This document shows positions 1 to 10,055 of a stretch of 64,000 bases of DNA, piece by piece (within the stretch, counting starts at the first letter, position 1; each line of letters starts with the position of its first letter). Source of the stretch: Fusarium oxysporum f. sp. lycopersici 4287 (taxonomy: Eukaryota > Ascomycota > Sordariomycetes > Hypocreales > Nectriaceae); NCBI RefSeq assembly GCF_000149955.1, contig NC_030991.1, forward strand, positions 537,295-601,294. Reading direction: 5' to 3'. The notes beneath the pieces are model-generated. The model was not told the origin of the DNA. It was given only the letters and a program-made list of their open reading frames with translations, and made no database searches. Position numbers and translations under genes: made by a program.

Positions 1-1
1 C

Positions 2-883
2 AAGGTCCAATGCAACCCGATAAAGCAGACCAGAGATAAGGCCTTAGAGGAAGAGGAAAAGCTGCGGATCAATCCCGGCGCAGACACAGACGGGAGCCCT
101 TTCGACAACGCCGTAGGCCTTTTCTGGTTCTTCAAAAGCACTCGCCCTTACATGCAAGCTCGCTTTGATTACATCACTGCCGTTCTCAACGTCCGCACCG
201 GCGAAGCCGTCGAGGTCGCACTCAACCATTCCCTCGACCTGCTTCGTCTCTGTCGAGGCGACAATTTACGCGTTCGTTCCCAGGTTCCTGCGCTGTATCT
301 CCGGCTTGGGAGAGACCAGGATGCATACGATTTCATCAAATGGTATGCTGTCAGAGGCGACTCGCACTATGACTGGCGCGATATGAACTTGCCGTTTCTC
401 GACATGCATGGAGAGGATACGTTTGAGGCTGTCGACGAGAAGCCCCACCACATCGAGTTGGCCTTCTTCGTGGCCTTGACGCTCATCAAGATTCGTTTGA
501 TGAAGGACTTAGAGTCCCTCCAAGGATTCTTGCAGAGTAATCCTAACGCGACAGGGGAAGCTAGGTATGATCATCTGCAGGAGGAGGCGATGAGCGATAT
601 ACTTCTCAGACGGCCGGACATTGTCGCGCAAGACAACTACGAGGAGACAATCGCTGAGCTGCGGCGCCAGGCACTACAGTTGTATAGGATAGTCAAGGAA
701 AAGAATCCACATTTCTGGCCGGGCATCATGAATCCGAACCTATACGCTCATAGTGTGCCGACGATTTATACTTTCGGATCACGAGAGGAGGCTGTGCTCG
801 TTTTTCGGAACTCATGGTACTCGTGGTCAGAGACAGAAGTGGCCATACAGTTTATCAGAGGGGTTATACGCGACGATGTGTAA
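2..883 (+). CDS. MYND/SamB-like fungal protein, 3' part only
   Basis: The reading frame is open from base 2, so the gene starts outside the window; about 293 residues and the stop are present. The phrase RPYMQARFDYITAVL, then LRLCRGDN, VPALYLRLGRDQDAYDFIKWYA and a YDWRDM stretch, resemble the alpha-helical region of fungal MYND-finger proteins of the SamB (suppressor of anucleate metulae B) group. The zinc finger itself would lie upstream or be absent, and I see no cysteine cluster here. The family is usually cytoplasmic and tied to morphogenesis, but function in this copy is inference. No in-frame stop or frameshift is visible and the C-terminus looks natural. It is the only gene at this edge not obviously damaged by mobile elements. 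Confidence 0.65.
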   Translation, partial: KVQCNPIKQTRDKALEEEEKLRINPGADTDGSPFDNAVGLFWFFKSTRPYMQARFDYITAVLNVRTGEAVEVALNHSLDLLRLCRGDNLRVRSQVPALYLRLGRDQDAYDFIKWYAVRGDSHYDWRDMNLPFLDMHGEDTFEAVDEKPHHIELAFFVALTLIKIRLMKDLESLQGFLQSNPNATGEARYDHLQEEAMSDILLRRPDIVAQDNYEETIAELRRQALQLYRIVKEKNPHFWPGIMNPNLYAHSVPTIYTFGSREEAVLVFRNSWYSWSETEVAIQFIRGVIRDDV

Positions 884-1261
884 ACGTACAGCAATGAAAA
901 ACTCTACGGATATTCTATTTAGGAACAACTGATATATTTTAGCCTTGACTTTGGCATCTTATGCAATATGAATGGGCTCGGCGGCGAAACGCTGAATACC
1001 CATGTGCGGCTATACGTTTGTGCGTTTATTTGTTTGTTTGAAAGAAGATGATGCTGAAGATGCTTGGGCTTTGTTGACGCACGATAGGATGTGTATTGTT
1101 GCTGGCTAAAGTCGCAGTCGCCAATGGATGTATGGGTTTCCTGGGGTACTCGTGAATTTCGCGCTCTTTTCCCCGTCCGCAGTCGCAATTGTGTTCCTTG
1201 AGTGGCAGTTGTTTTAAAAGTTCGACCTCGCTGTTGTGGAAATTTTTGCGTTTCAGCATAT
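884..1261. other. intergenic, nothing recognised
   Basis: This is the 3' flank of the MYND-like gene. The short minus-strand frames here have no recognisable composition or motif. The segment ends where LINE 3'-terminal sequence begins. Confidence 0.5.
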
Positions 1262-1447
1262 GTCATGTTATGTTATGTATATTTTTCGTCCGGGGGGCCG
1301 TAGACCCCGAAAGCCCCCTACTGGGGCACAGGACGTGCTGAGCTAGGGTCTATTTACACGCTAATTACAAAATGCTTTTGGATCTGCGAAACTTAGTCAT
1401 TCGCGAGGCGAAATTAGACGTCCCTGTCGAAAGCGCGATTTTGCAAA

Positions 1448-1996
1448 GGGAATTGCTATACGGGCATGACGTTTTGGCTACACAGGCATGACTCTTACAC
1501 GGGCATGACTTTTGTGGCATCTGATTCGCTAGACTTCCGTCGACTCATAGGTACATCCTCGCAAAGGCGGTGAAGCCAGCTTCACTAACAAGATCTCCCT
1601 TTCAGTGTAGAAGCAATTAGCCCGGTACGACTAGCTTCATTTTGACTATTGAAGCTATCGTCACCGTAGGCTTATGTATCACTAGGAATTGATTGGGAGG
1701 TCATAGTTTTATTTGAGACTGATTTGGCTTGATTTGTATGGTGTTTTGATGAAAATGCGTCTCTTCACGAACTTCTCGTACCCCGCCTGTACTAGTGTGG
1801 TCACTGGAGGGATGTGGGGCCACGTACGAAGCAAAAGGGCTATGCCACCGAAAGGGATAGGTACAAATTAGGGTTGTCGGCAGAACCGAGATGTGCTAAC
1901 AAATATGGGCCTTAGCGAATCAGATGCCACAAAAGTCACGCCCGTGTAAGAGTCATGCCTGTGTAGCCAAAACGTCATGCCCGTATAGCAATTCCC
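1448..1996. mobile_element. 549-bp non-autonomous DNA element with 84-bp terminal inverted repeats
   Basis: Bases 1448-1531 and 1913-1996 are inverted copies with one difference (CATGAC against CGTGAC). The ends begin GGGAATTGCTATACGGGCAT. An 8-bp direct duplication, TTTGCAAA, flanks it at 1440-1447 and 1997-2004, and LINE 3' UTR sequence resumes on the far side, so this is a true insertion into the LINE fragment. Each terminal repeat holds three spaced copies of (G/A)GGCATGAC, which could be transposase-binding sites. There is no coding capacity. An 8-bp duplication fits hAT-like mobilisation, but the ends do not match the hAT ends elsewhere in the window. It is not a mimp. Confidence 0.85.
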
Positions 1997-2319
1997 TTTG
2001 CAAAATCGTCAACAGATAACCCTATCCAGCATATCAACGGCACAAAAGGCGCATCATATCAAGCCTGTTACCCGTCAGCGGGATGATCAGGCGCGGCTGA
2101 TGAACGATAGCCGCAGGGTAAGCCTGTTGTCAGGCGATCGTGAGCCTCTGGGCGCGGTAGCCTCAGGGCTGCTTTCAAGTGATCGCGGTCAGATGAAAGG
2201 CGTGCTAACGCCCTTCATCTGGCTGACAACAGGTAAGAGAGAGAAGAAGGGTAACAAAAGAGATGTATAAAGGTAAAAGAGGGGAGGACGGATGCAAGTG
2301 CGTCCCGGGTCGTACTCGT

Positions 2320-2595
2320 CTAATAGCGAGGGCAGATCTTTCCGAAGAATGCGTTCGCTTTAGATAGTTCGGTGAACTTGGTGAAGTCTTTTCCTATTGC
2401 CAAGTTGGCGGCTGCATTCGGCGGGGGTCCCAGCCTCATCCGATGACGCGGCGGTACCTTTCTGCAGTAGAAGATGTGGTCCGGTGCTCTGAGTCGGTTG
2501 CATGAGCAGACCAGGCGTGCGTTGCCGTGGTCGAATCTCTCGTGGTATGCGGCGAAGTCCCCGTGAAGCGACCTCGCTGCCAGCAGATGGTGCAA
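2320..2595 (-). pseudogene. LINE ORF2 C-terminal fragment
   Basis: The 91-residue frame reads HHLLAARSLHGDFAAYHERF, then CSCNRLRAPDHIFYC and ends FFGKICPRY. This is nearly the same as the end of ORF2 at 41400-41682. The Cys/His cluster downstream of RNase H is preserved. The upstream RNase H sequence continues to about 3060 in other frames, so the protein is broken. Confidence 0.85.
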
Positions 2596-3552
2596 GGCTG
2601 CGCGCGGGAGCGAGAGCTCTTGCGGACAGCCTATGTTCGCCTTGAGATTGAGTCTCTTATACTGCTCAGGAGCGGCGGTGCATTACCAGGCTTCGAATGC
2701 TTCTTTCGGCTTTTGCCTTGCGATCCTTCGCAGGTATGCTAGCATTAACTGAGGCCTGCGGGCTTATGGAGTGATGATGCTGCTTTGGCCAGTCTATTGG
2801 CATGTTCGTTTCCAGGGATATCGGTACGTCCTGGCACCCAGTGTACCTGTGTGGCTCTATGTGGTGCTGCTAATGCCTGAAGCTTGAGAAAGACGTCTGG
2901 AGAGGAGTCGGATGGTATGCCTCGCAGGCATGTGGCGGCCGCGAGGTTGTCTAGGCAGATTATGATGTTTTGTGTTACTGATTCTCGCAGGTTTAGGGCG
3001 GCTTCCAGGCCCTCTAATGCCCCTATAGTTTGGCGTCGAAGACCTCAGTCGATCCAAGTCGACCTGATCCGTTGAAATAGGGAGATTGTTTAAGTGGATA
3101 GTAAAGCCATAGCTAGAAGCTCCCTAAGAGGACAGAGAACTATCTGAGTATACGACTAAGGTAAATGGGTCGAGTGACTAAACCCAGTGGAGGAAAGCGT
3201 CGGCCATTTCTTCCTTCAATGCTGTCTGTAGCGGTGGCATCTGTTCCTGGTTGAAGCGTTGCTGGACGAGCTTCGGTCGTGTGCAAGGCTTAAGGGACTT
3301 ATCCGTGCGTCGGAGACGCGTCCAGAAGCTGCTTTCCGTCTGGACTTGATATCTTCGCTTGATGAGATCATGGTAAGTGGGCTGGCTGTGGTAGCATTTG
3401 TCTTATAAGAGGATATGCATCGTCAAACGATTTGAGTCGTGCGGAGAACCTAGGTCACCGTGCTTCGAGGAGCTGGTTAACTGGCGTTATCCTACTTTCC
3501 TGGTGGAGGATGGTAATGGGTGTTGTCTTCTAGACGGGAAGTATAGCTCTCA

Positions 3553-3739
3553 TGTTGTTTATCTTGCGCAGCAGTGCTGGGTGAAAATATTAATTGGACT
3601 TGATTGTTAATGAGATGAGAGTTCTTCTCAGGTTTATATCTCTAAACGATTTCATCTATGACTTTGAACTCCAATTCTAGGACTTTCAGACTGTTAGTCT
3701 GAATCCTGAAGGGAAGGGGGTTTCCCGGATTTTCCAACA
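3553..3739 (-). repeat. solo LTR, family 2 (TGTTG...CAACA)
   Basis: Read on the minus strand it starts TGTTGGAAAATCC and ends CAACA, and it matches the solo LTR at 23350-23523 over its length. The minus-strand trailing flank is TGAGA (3548-3552 complement). The leading flank is GCTCT, so no target duplication is present and the far side is probably rearranged. On one side lies LINE sequence, on the other an esterase remnant. Confidence 0.75.
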
Positions 3740-3753
3740 AGAGCTAACTCGGA

Positions 3754-4107
3754 ATGTTTCTCGATATTACTGTGACGTACTGCCAAACGTCATTCAACAG
3801 TGTCCTCGAGGCTTTCCTCCCAAGACAAAGTTTGGAACCACTGCGAGACCAGATTGGTAAACACTATGACTGCAAGAAGAACTACGGTGGCGATTACAAC
3901 CTATACCTAAGATACGTAATCCGCGATGCGTCATTCACATGCAACGCCCGAGATCCCATCGACTCTTACAGTGAGAAGACTTATGCGATGAACTATGGCT
4001 TCCCCAGCGACAAGCTAGCTTATCACGCGGGAGATTTAATCCCACTGTTTATGACCAACGCAGTGTTGCAGAGCATACCTTTGCTGAACGCCACTGGGAT
4101 GACCTAG
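3754..4107 (+). pseudogene. type-B carboxylesterase/lipase, C-terminal remnant
   Basis: The frame of 117 residues contains YLRYVIRDASFTCNARDPID followed by tyrosine-rich sequence, YHAGDLIPLF and an asparagine-ended segment. This resembles the region after the catalytic Glu in type-B carboxylesterases, with the SFTCN motif and the catalytic-His neighbourhood (H in AYHAGDL). The N-terminal two thirds, including the nucleophile elbow GESAG, are missing. The left edge abuts a solo LTR with no matching target duplication, so the gene was probably truncated by rearrangement at the LTR. Confidence 0.6.
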
Positions 4108-4928
4108 TTTGAGACTGGGAAATGGTCACCAGCCCTGGGCCTCGTTGTCCAGCCTGAATTTTTGAATTATTTTACATGATTTGCTGTCAACAGCACAATG
4201 GACGAGACCAAGTGACCGGTTGTTGGTAGGAGAGGTAATGCGTTCCACAATTTGATGAAGGTAAATGCGAGCAGTACAGTTCCAGCCGAGAAGAATGTGC
4301 ATTGGATGCTGGTTAAGTATGAGCAGAACACGGCAAACACATGCGCGTTTTGGAACGGTATAGCTCAGGATATCACGAAGTAGATGAGAGCAGCCTGAGG
4401 GAAAGGGATTAGTGCGGATGATGAAAGTATCTGGAAGAGTTGTAGGGTGATTAGCCAAGGACTAAGCAAGACAAGCCTTTCAATGGTTAGGATATCCCGC
4501 TCACTTGCACCTTCCCAAAGGACTTGATCTCGGACTACTCAAAACTTATTAATGGCGTCGAGACACTAGTGACAGTCTATTGACTGGAGATAGTGTTCTT
4601 TGTTATCTTGTTGGCAGCCCGAAGTTAGAATTACTGGCTTGCCTCTTCTTCCATAGCTAGGTATTGACTGGAGTGTCAGTTCGTCGAGAACCGTCTCACA
4701 AATACATCATGGGCTCTGACATGAGTTCAGCGTAATAGCACTCAATGCCTAATCTTTTTCATGCAGTCCTTTCAGCCTCTGGGCCATGACAGCAAGTCCA
4801 TGTAATCTCGATAGCTTTCTTTCAATACATTAATTGTCCCATCAAACTAACGGTATCCCCTTCACACCAACGCCACGCTTAATAAAGCTGATATCCCTAT
4901 ATTACAACTTCAACCACCACTCACAACA
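4108..4928. other. intergenic with a diverged repeat shared with 10.5 kb
   Basis: No convincing gene. About 75 bases near 4595-4670 (CTTGTTGGCAGCC, then AAGTTA, GGCTTGC and CTTCCATAGCTA) recur in diverged form at about 10515-10585. This implies a shared degenerate repeat of unknown type. The minus frame at 4126-4458 is not supported by any motif. Confidence 0.4.
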
Positions 4929-4940
4929 ATGAAACCCCTA

Positions 4941-6827
4941 TCAAAATGCAGACCGCATAACCCCTTCCCCCAAAGCCTCCTCAACCATAGCCAGTCTAGC
5001 TTGCCAGCCGGGTTCCATAAAACGAGACATAAACATCAATCGTTTCGCCGCCGTATCGATCCCCATCTTCTCTTTCATGACCTCGGCCTTCTCAGGTTCA
5101 AGCTGCCCAATCCTCTTGGTAACCAACGCAATCTTGCTGTCGGTTTTGAAAAGTCCAGCAGTACTCTTGTCAAGTTGGCTTTTGACTACGGTATATACCT
5201 CTTCATGTTCGAGAACCGTTCTTTTTCGTCTATCCAGGAAGGTGCGAAGTTCGTTGTCCCCAGGATATTTGTTGTAGAGATCTTCAAGGTCCCTGAGCAT
5301 CTTGTTCTCGGTTGTGATTGATTCCTCTACATCCTTGAGCGCGTGTTGGGATTTTTCCTGGTCCTTTGCTTGCTTGACCTTTGTAAGTCTGAGACTGCGC
5401 TCAACGGCGGCGAGTCGGCGGTGTTCGTCGTTGATGGATGATAAGAGTTCTTCGAAGCTCTTGATATGAGGTTCTAAGGCAGCCGAAGCGGCCTTCAAGC
5501 TTGCTCTAAATTCGTCTCCGGTGGGCTGAAAGGAAGTTAGTTTATGATGACTGCATCGGATTGACTGTATTTGCAAATGTTGCTTACAAGAAGAGCGTTC
5601 CAATCCAATGATCCGGTCACCTGTGAACTTGGGCGTCGAACGTCAGCAGTCTTTCGTCTTTTGGTTGAAGGGGCTGTGAGTGATTCTGAAATGCTCGCCG
5701 CTGTCTGGTTGATGAAGCTGTTGGTAGATGTAAATGCTGTTGCTGGCGATGACGGAGCAGGGCGCTTGTTAGCCCCAGTAGGGGCGATGGGACGAGGTGT
5801 CGATGGTTGACTGCCTCCTAGGTGGGAGTATAGAGATGCTTGAGGAGTCGTATTGGTAGACGCCGATGGCCGGTGATTCGGTTGTTGCTGAAAGCTCTAC
5901 CCTCTAATTCTGGGCCAATAGCTTATAGTCTAGATACTGCTATAAATAAATGCTTATTAAGAAACATTTTTAGTATCAGTTTTCAACAGCGCAACATTCT
6001 CACCTTCTGCTTTTGGCTTTGAAGGATTGTGCTAATATCGATCTAGTATGGGGAAGATATGATGCCATTGTGTTATTGGTCCGCGTCTGTACTGCTGATT
6101 GTGCGCGAAGCTGTACAGAGTTCTGAGCCGCGGTTGCTGATCCCTGGCTGCCTGGTTGTTGCGGAAGGCGCATAGTGCCCTGTGGAGTTGTCGCAGGAAG
6201 AGACACGGGAGTCTGAGGATTGCCCGGAACAGATGACGCTGTTTGCTTGAGCGGTTGCACACCAGGTCGTTGAGCACCCTGGGCGTTCTGAGAAGCAGAG
6301 GTGAGAGGCGCCGTCGTTTGGGAGCTTGGTGGTGCGCGTGGCTGCGTCGAGCTTTGAAAAGCCTGTGGAGTTGTAGCCGCAGAAGACGCCGAAGCTTGTT
6401 CATCTGGTCCCTCTGGACGGTGAATAGAGCTCTGGGGGGTATCATGAACCAAGCAAGATGGAGGTTGAAAGCTGCGCCGAGGGCGAGCGCTCGACTCGGC
6501 TGCGTTGGAGCCGGAGCTGGAGGCGACAGGACTGTCTCTGGATTGCCCATTGGTTTTGGCGGGCGCAGACCTGGGATTGGCCGCCATGGTGTCCTCCATA
6601 GGCTCATCATTTTGAATATCACCGATGTCTCTGCTTCGCGACCAAAGGTTTCGTTCATGAGGGGCGCTCTCTTCCTCTTCGACAGTCAAGTCGGGATCTT
6701 CTTCAGTCGCTTCTTCATCTTCATCTTCATATTCGCCGAGATCTTCTCGAGGGCCTAACGCGATAATCTCATCAACCGGTTCAGAGTTTGCCTTGGTTCC
6801 TTCACTGTCCGCAGTCTCATCACTCAT
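4941..6827 (-). CDS. hypothetical protein: acidic N-terminus, low-complexity middle, coiled-coil C-terminus
   Basis: Three exons are likely. Exon 1 runs from about 6827 to 6003: MSDETADSEG, an Asp/Glu-rich stretch, then Ser/Pro/Gln/Thr-rich sequence. A GTGAGA donor near 6001 leads to exon 2 (Gln/Pro/Ser-rich, with a basic TKRRK), whose acceptor is uncertain (around 5897-5905). Exon 2 ends at 5590 with a GTAAGC donor. The second intron has a CTAAC branch point and a TTTCAG acceptor at about 5529. The last exon encodes a charged helical stretch with heptad character (from about GDEFRASLKAASAALEPH to the stop). Exons 2 and 3 join in frame. The start lies 5 bases from an assembly gap, so the true N-terminus could extend further. 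I do not recognise the family; composition suggests a nuclear or scaffold protein (inference). Confidence 0.6.
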
Positions 6828-6831
6828 CAAC

Positions 6832-7374
6832 NNNNNNNNNNNNNNNNNNNNNNNNNNNNNNNNNNNNNNNNNNNNNNNNNNNNNNNNNNNNNNNNNNNNN
6901 NNNNNNNNNNNNNNNNNNNNNNNNNNNNNNNNNNNNNNNNNNNNNNNNNNNNNNNNNNNNNNNNNNNNNNNNNNNNNNNNNNNNNNNNNNNNNNNNNNNN
7001 NNNNNNNNNNNNNNNNNNNNNNNNNNNNNNNNNNNNNNNNNNNNNNNNNNNNNNNNNNNNNNNNNNNNNNNNNNNNNNNNNNNNNNNNNNNNNNNNNNNN
7101 NNNNNNNNNNNNNNNNNNNNNNNNNNNNNNNNNNNNNNNNNNNNNNNNNNNNNNNNNNNNNNNNNNNNNNNNNNNNNNNNNNNNNNNNNNNNNNNNNNNN
7201 NNNNNNNNNNNNNNNNNNNNNNNNNNNNNNNNNNNNNNNNNNNNNNNNNNNNNNNNNNNNNNNNNNNNNNNNNNNNNNNNNNNNNNNNNNNNNNNNNNNN
7301 NNNNNNNNNNNNNNNNNNNNNNNNNNNNNNNNNNNNNNNNNNNNNNNNNNNNNNNNNNNNNNNNNNNNNNNNNN
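6832..7374. other. assembly gap (543 N)
   Basis: A run of N separates the acidic coiled-coil gene on the left from the pogo-interrupted gene on the right. Frames that cross it are artefacts. Confidence 1.
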
Positions 7375-7545
7375 CCCCAAAGTTCCCGCTTTTCTCTCTT
7401 TAACCACTATTCACATATGCTGGCCGGCCTATGTAAACAGCGGTTTACTACTAACACTGTATCTCATCTAAAAAGAGTGACAAAAAGCGAGAAAAGACCA
7501 TGCGAAGGAGCTTCGTGATCTTCTTTTTAGAATAACTTCTATTTA

Positions 7546-9405
7546 ACGTGTTTTATAAGCGAGTGACCCATATAAGCGAGTGACCCAAAAATCCCTCAAC
7601 TTACATTATCATCATTCAATTCAATATCTTTCAACAACCCGATATGCCACAGCCTTCATATGAAGCTAGGATACTTCTTGCCCTTCAGGCCCTTCAAAAT
7701 GACCCGAAATTAAGTATCCGAAAGGCGGCGACTGTATATCAGGTCAATCACCGCACCTTAGGTCGCCGCCGGAATGGCATTCATTCAAAGCGTGATATAA
7801 CCACAAAATCACGGAACCTATCTAATCTAGAGGAACAGACGATAGTTCAATTTATCCTTGACCTAGATTCCCGAGGTTTCCCCCCTCGGCGCGATTTTGT
7901 GGAAAAAATGGCCAATTCTCTACTTGCCGATCGCGAGGCATTACCAGTCGGCAAGCTCTGGGTTCATAACTTTATCCAACGACAACCAGAGCTAAAGGCA
8001 TGTCGATTTCGGAGATATGACTATAAGAGAGCTAAATGCGAAGATCCCACTATTATTCAGGGCTGGTTTCGCCTCGTAGAGAATACGATCGCGAAATACG
8101 GTATCCAATTAGCTGATATCTGGAACTTTGATGAGACCGGCTTTATGATGGGTATGATTGAGCCCGGAATGGTCGTCACAAGCTCAGAAAGGCGAGGGAT
8201 ACCAAAGAAGATACAGCCTGGAAATCGTGAATGGATTACTGTGATTCAAGCGGTCAATGCAGAAGGTCAATCGATCGCACCATTCATCATTGGTTCAGGC
8301 CAATATCATCTTGCCAATTGGTACCGAGAATGCAACCTCCCCGGCGATTGGGTCATTGCATTGAGCGAAAATGGATGGACCAATAACCAGCTAGGTCTTA
8401 ACTGGCTACAGCACTTTGATCGATCAACAAAGGACCGATCAGTTGGTTCTTATCGTCTCTTAATCCTCGATGGTCATGAAAGCCACCACTCTATCGAATT
8501 CGAGAGATATTGTAAGGAGAATAAGATTATTACCCTCTGTATGCCTGCTCATGCCTCTCATCTACTCCAGCCTCTTGATGTAGGGTGTTTTGGGCCGCTG
8601 AAAAAGGCCTATGGGCGAGAAATAGAGCGTCTAATGGGATGCTCTATAAACCACATCACCAAGATCGAGTTCTTTCCTGCCTTTCATGCCGCCTACCGAG
8701 CTACTATTACAGAAAGTAATATCAAAGGAGGTTTTAGAGGAGCTGGGCTTGCTCCCTTTGACCCAGAAAATGTCATCTCAAAGCTTGATGTGCAATTACG
8801 GACCCCAACACCTCCCGCAGAGGTCACGATACCTTCAACCCCTTGGACTGCAAGGACCCCAAAGACACTACTAGAGGCCCAATCGCATTCTAAATATCTA
8901 CAGGGAAGGGTTAGAAATCATAAGAGCAGCTCCCCAGAGTCAATTATTGAGGCTGTTAAGCATTTTGAGAAGGCAACAAGCGTCCTTATCCATAAGATAG
9001 TCCTACTAGAGGATAGGCTTCAACAAGTTGAACAAGAGAATCAGATAGTAAAGCGACGCCGGAGGGGGAAAAGGACTAGACTACAGAAAGGAGGGACTTT
9101 GACTATAGAAGAGGCATCACAAGCAATTGATCAGATGGATGTTGATACGCAGGTAGCAGCCGAATCGTCGAGAAGTGGTGGTCGCGGAAGGTCAAAGGGA
9201 CCGAGGGTTTCACATTGTAGCAAATGCGGCAGGGCCGGGCATAATACAAGGACCTGTCAGGAGGAAATTGAGGTTAATTTAGAAGAATATAGCAATTAGT
9301 TTTAATTAATCTGATAATTTGTGGTATTTTTATTGCTGATTTAATTGAGAAGGTTGAGATTTTTGGGTCACTCGCTTATATGGGTCACTCGCTTATAAAA
9401 CACGT
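7546..9405 (+). mobile_element. complete pogo/Fot-like DNA transposon
   Basis: The terminal inverted repeats (7546-7593 and 9358-9405, 48 bp) appear identical and begin ACGTGTTTTATAAGCGAG. The element is 1860 bp and flanked by TA at 7544-7545 and 9406-9407, the target duplication of the Tc1/mariner-pogo superfamily. Each terminal repeat contains two copies of TATAAGCGAGTGACCCA in tandem. A single intact transposase frame fills the interior. Matching ends and an undamaged frame point to a recent insertion and possible autonomy. Confidence 0.92.
7644..9299 (+). CDS. pogo/Fot-family transposase
   Basis: 551 residues, one exon, no stop. The N-terminus has a helix-turn-helix of CENP-B/pogo type (SIRKAATVYQVNHRTLGRR), followed by a second DNA-binding region (PVGKLWVHNFIQRQPEL). 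The DDE catalytic core shows NFDETGF (first Asp), LLILDGHESHH (second Asp) and LLQPLDVGCFGPLKKAY (third Asp), the usual DDD form of the pogo group. A basic stretch follows and then a CCHC zinc knuckle (CSKCGRAGHNTRTC) near the C-terminus. It is expected to cut at the 48-bp inverted repeats and integrate at TA. The start was chosen because it is the first ATG, 98 bases inside the left end. Confidence 0.93.
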   Translation: MPQPSYEARILLALQALQNDPKLSIRKAATVYQVNHRTLGRRRNGIHSKRDITTKSRNLSNLEEQTIVQFILDLDSRGFPPRRDFVEKMANSLLADREALPVGKLWVHNFIQRQPELKACRFRRYDYKRAKCEDPTIIQGWFRLVENTIAKYGIQLADIWNFDETGFMMGMIEPGMVVTSSERRGIPKKIQPGNREWITVIQAVNAEGQSIAPFIIGSGQYHLANWYRECNLPGDWVIALSENGWTNNQLGLNWLQHFDRSTKDRSVGSYRLLILDGHESHHSIEFERYCKENKIITLCMPAHASHLLQPLDVGCFGPLKKAYGREIERLMGCSINHITKIEFFPAFHAAYRATITESNIKGGFRGAGLAPFDPENVISKLDVQLRTPTPPAEVTIPSTPWTARTPKTLLEAQSHSKYLQGRVRNHKSSSPESIIEAVKHFEKATSVLIHKIVLLEDRLQQVEQENQIVKRRRRGKRTRLQKGGTLTIEEASQAIDQMDVDTQVAAESSRSGGRGRSKGPRVSHCSKCGRAGHNTRTCQEEIEVNLEEYSN

Positions 9406-10055
9406 TATCCTATTATCACTTTCAAAAGACCTGAGGACCCGCCTGGCGGAGATTCAGGCTCTTGGTGGATGTCTGGCGTTGCGAATCCTGCATCAGACGT
9501 CATCATTGTCATGGGAGACGATCCGGATGGTTCGGGCGGGGGATATCATCGTCCTCAGCGGAGGAGGGTCAGGACGACGAAGGCGTTGGAGATGGAGAAA
9601 CAAAACGGTGACATGGAATGGCAGGAGGAAGGGGAGACTAGTGAGGGAGCTCTGGAACAAAATCGAGCTCGGAGCCAGAGCCTCGAGCCTTTCGAGCAAA
9701 GAAATACCCCCTACCCTTCTGAATATACTCAACAAATCGATTGGAGTGATGATTTGGTCACAGTACGTCTCTTCTGAACAGGGCCAGTTTCAAGACCAGT
9801 GGGAACTAAAACTTGCAGCTCTTTGGATATGCTAATAGGGACACCTATGACATTGTGGTTTCGGTTAGTATTGCAGGAACTAAGTTGGGCAACATTTCTA
9901 GGAGACTCAAGTATGGAGTTAAGCTTGAAGTTGACCGCAACGCTTTTACAGGCTCTTTAACACTATACCTCCGCGATGGAAATGGGGTCTGGACAGCCAA
10001 ACTATTGTATAAGCGACTCTTCCCAATGAAGTGTGATCAAGTATTTTGTTGCTAA

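Larger units (their letters stand above)
1262..3552 (-). mobile_element. 5'-truncated, decayed Tad-type LINE fragment
   Basis: This is a second copy of the LINE at about 36.0-42.2 kb, in inverse orientation. Matching parts are the 3' tail of repeated ATAAC units and the stretch complementary to CCAGCACGTCCTGTGCCCCA near 1325; the 3' UTR around 2030-2280; the C-terminal RNase H region at 2320-2595; and more ORF2 sequence at 3145-3545, up to the point matching 40447 in the longer copy. Roughly 3076-3145 does not match well. The copy carries a nested inverted-repeat element at 1448-1996 and ends at a solo LTR. Many frameshifts are present and no function remains. Confidence 0.85.
7479..10055 (+). 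pseudogene. host gene split by a pogo-like transposon
   Basis: Left of the element an open frame runs KARKDHAKELRDLLFRITSI up to the TA target. Right of it the same phase continues YPIITFKRPEDPPGG with no stop, then a Gly/Arg-rich stretch and an exon end at 9762. A 56-bp intron follows (GTACGT donor, TTGCAG acceptor at 9818), then a second exon with TGSLTLYLRDGNGVW and a stop at 10055. The exon phases agree. The 5' part lies in or before the gap. The last exon resembles a beta-rich module common in fungal hypothetical proteins, but no function can be given. As it stands the gene cannot make a continuous product unless the element is removed or spliced. Confidence 0.55.

Noticed and set aside
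1448..1996. mimp-type element
   Set aside because: The ends do not carry the mimp terminal repeat (CAGTGGG-type), and the flanking duplication is 8 bp rather than TA.
4126..4458. 110-residue minus-strand frame
   Set aside because: No motif, no plausible homology and odd composition; probably chance.
6788..7518. Long frames of about 200-240 residues on both strands
   Set aside because: They run through the run of N and have no real sequence.
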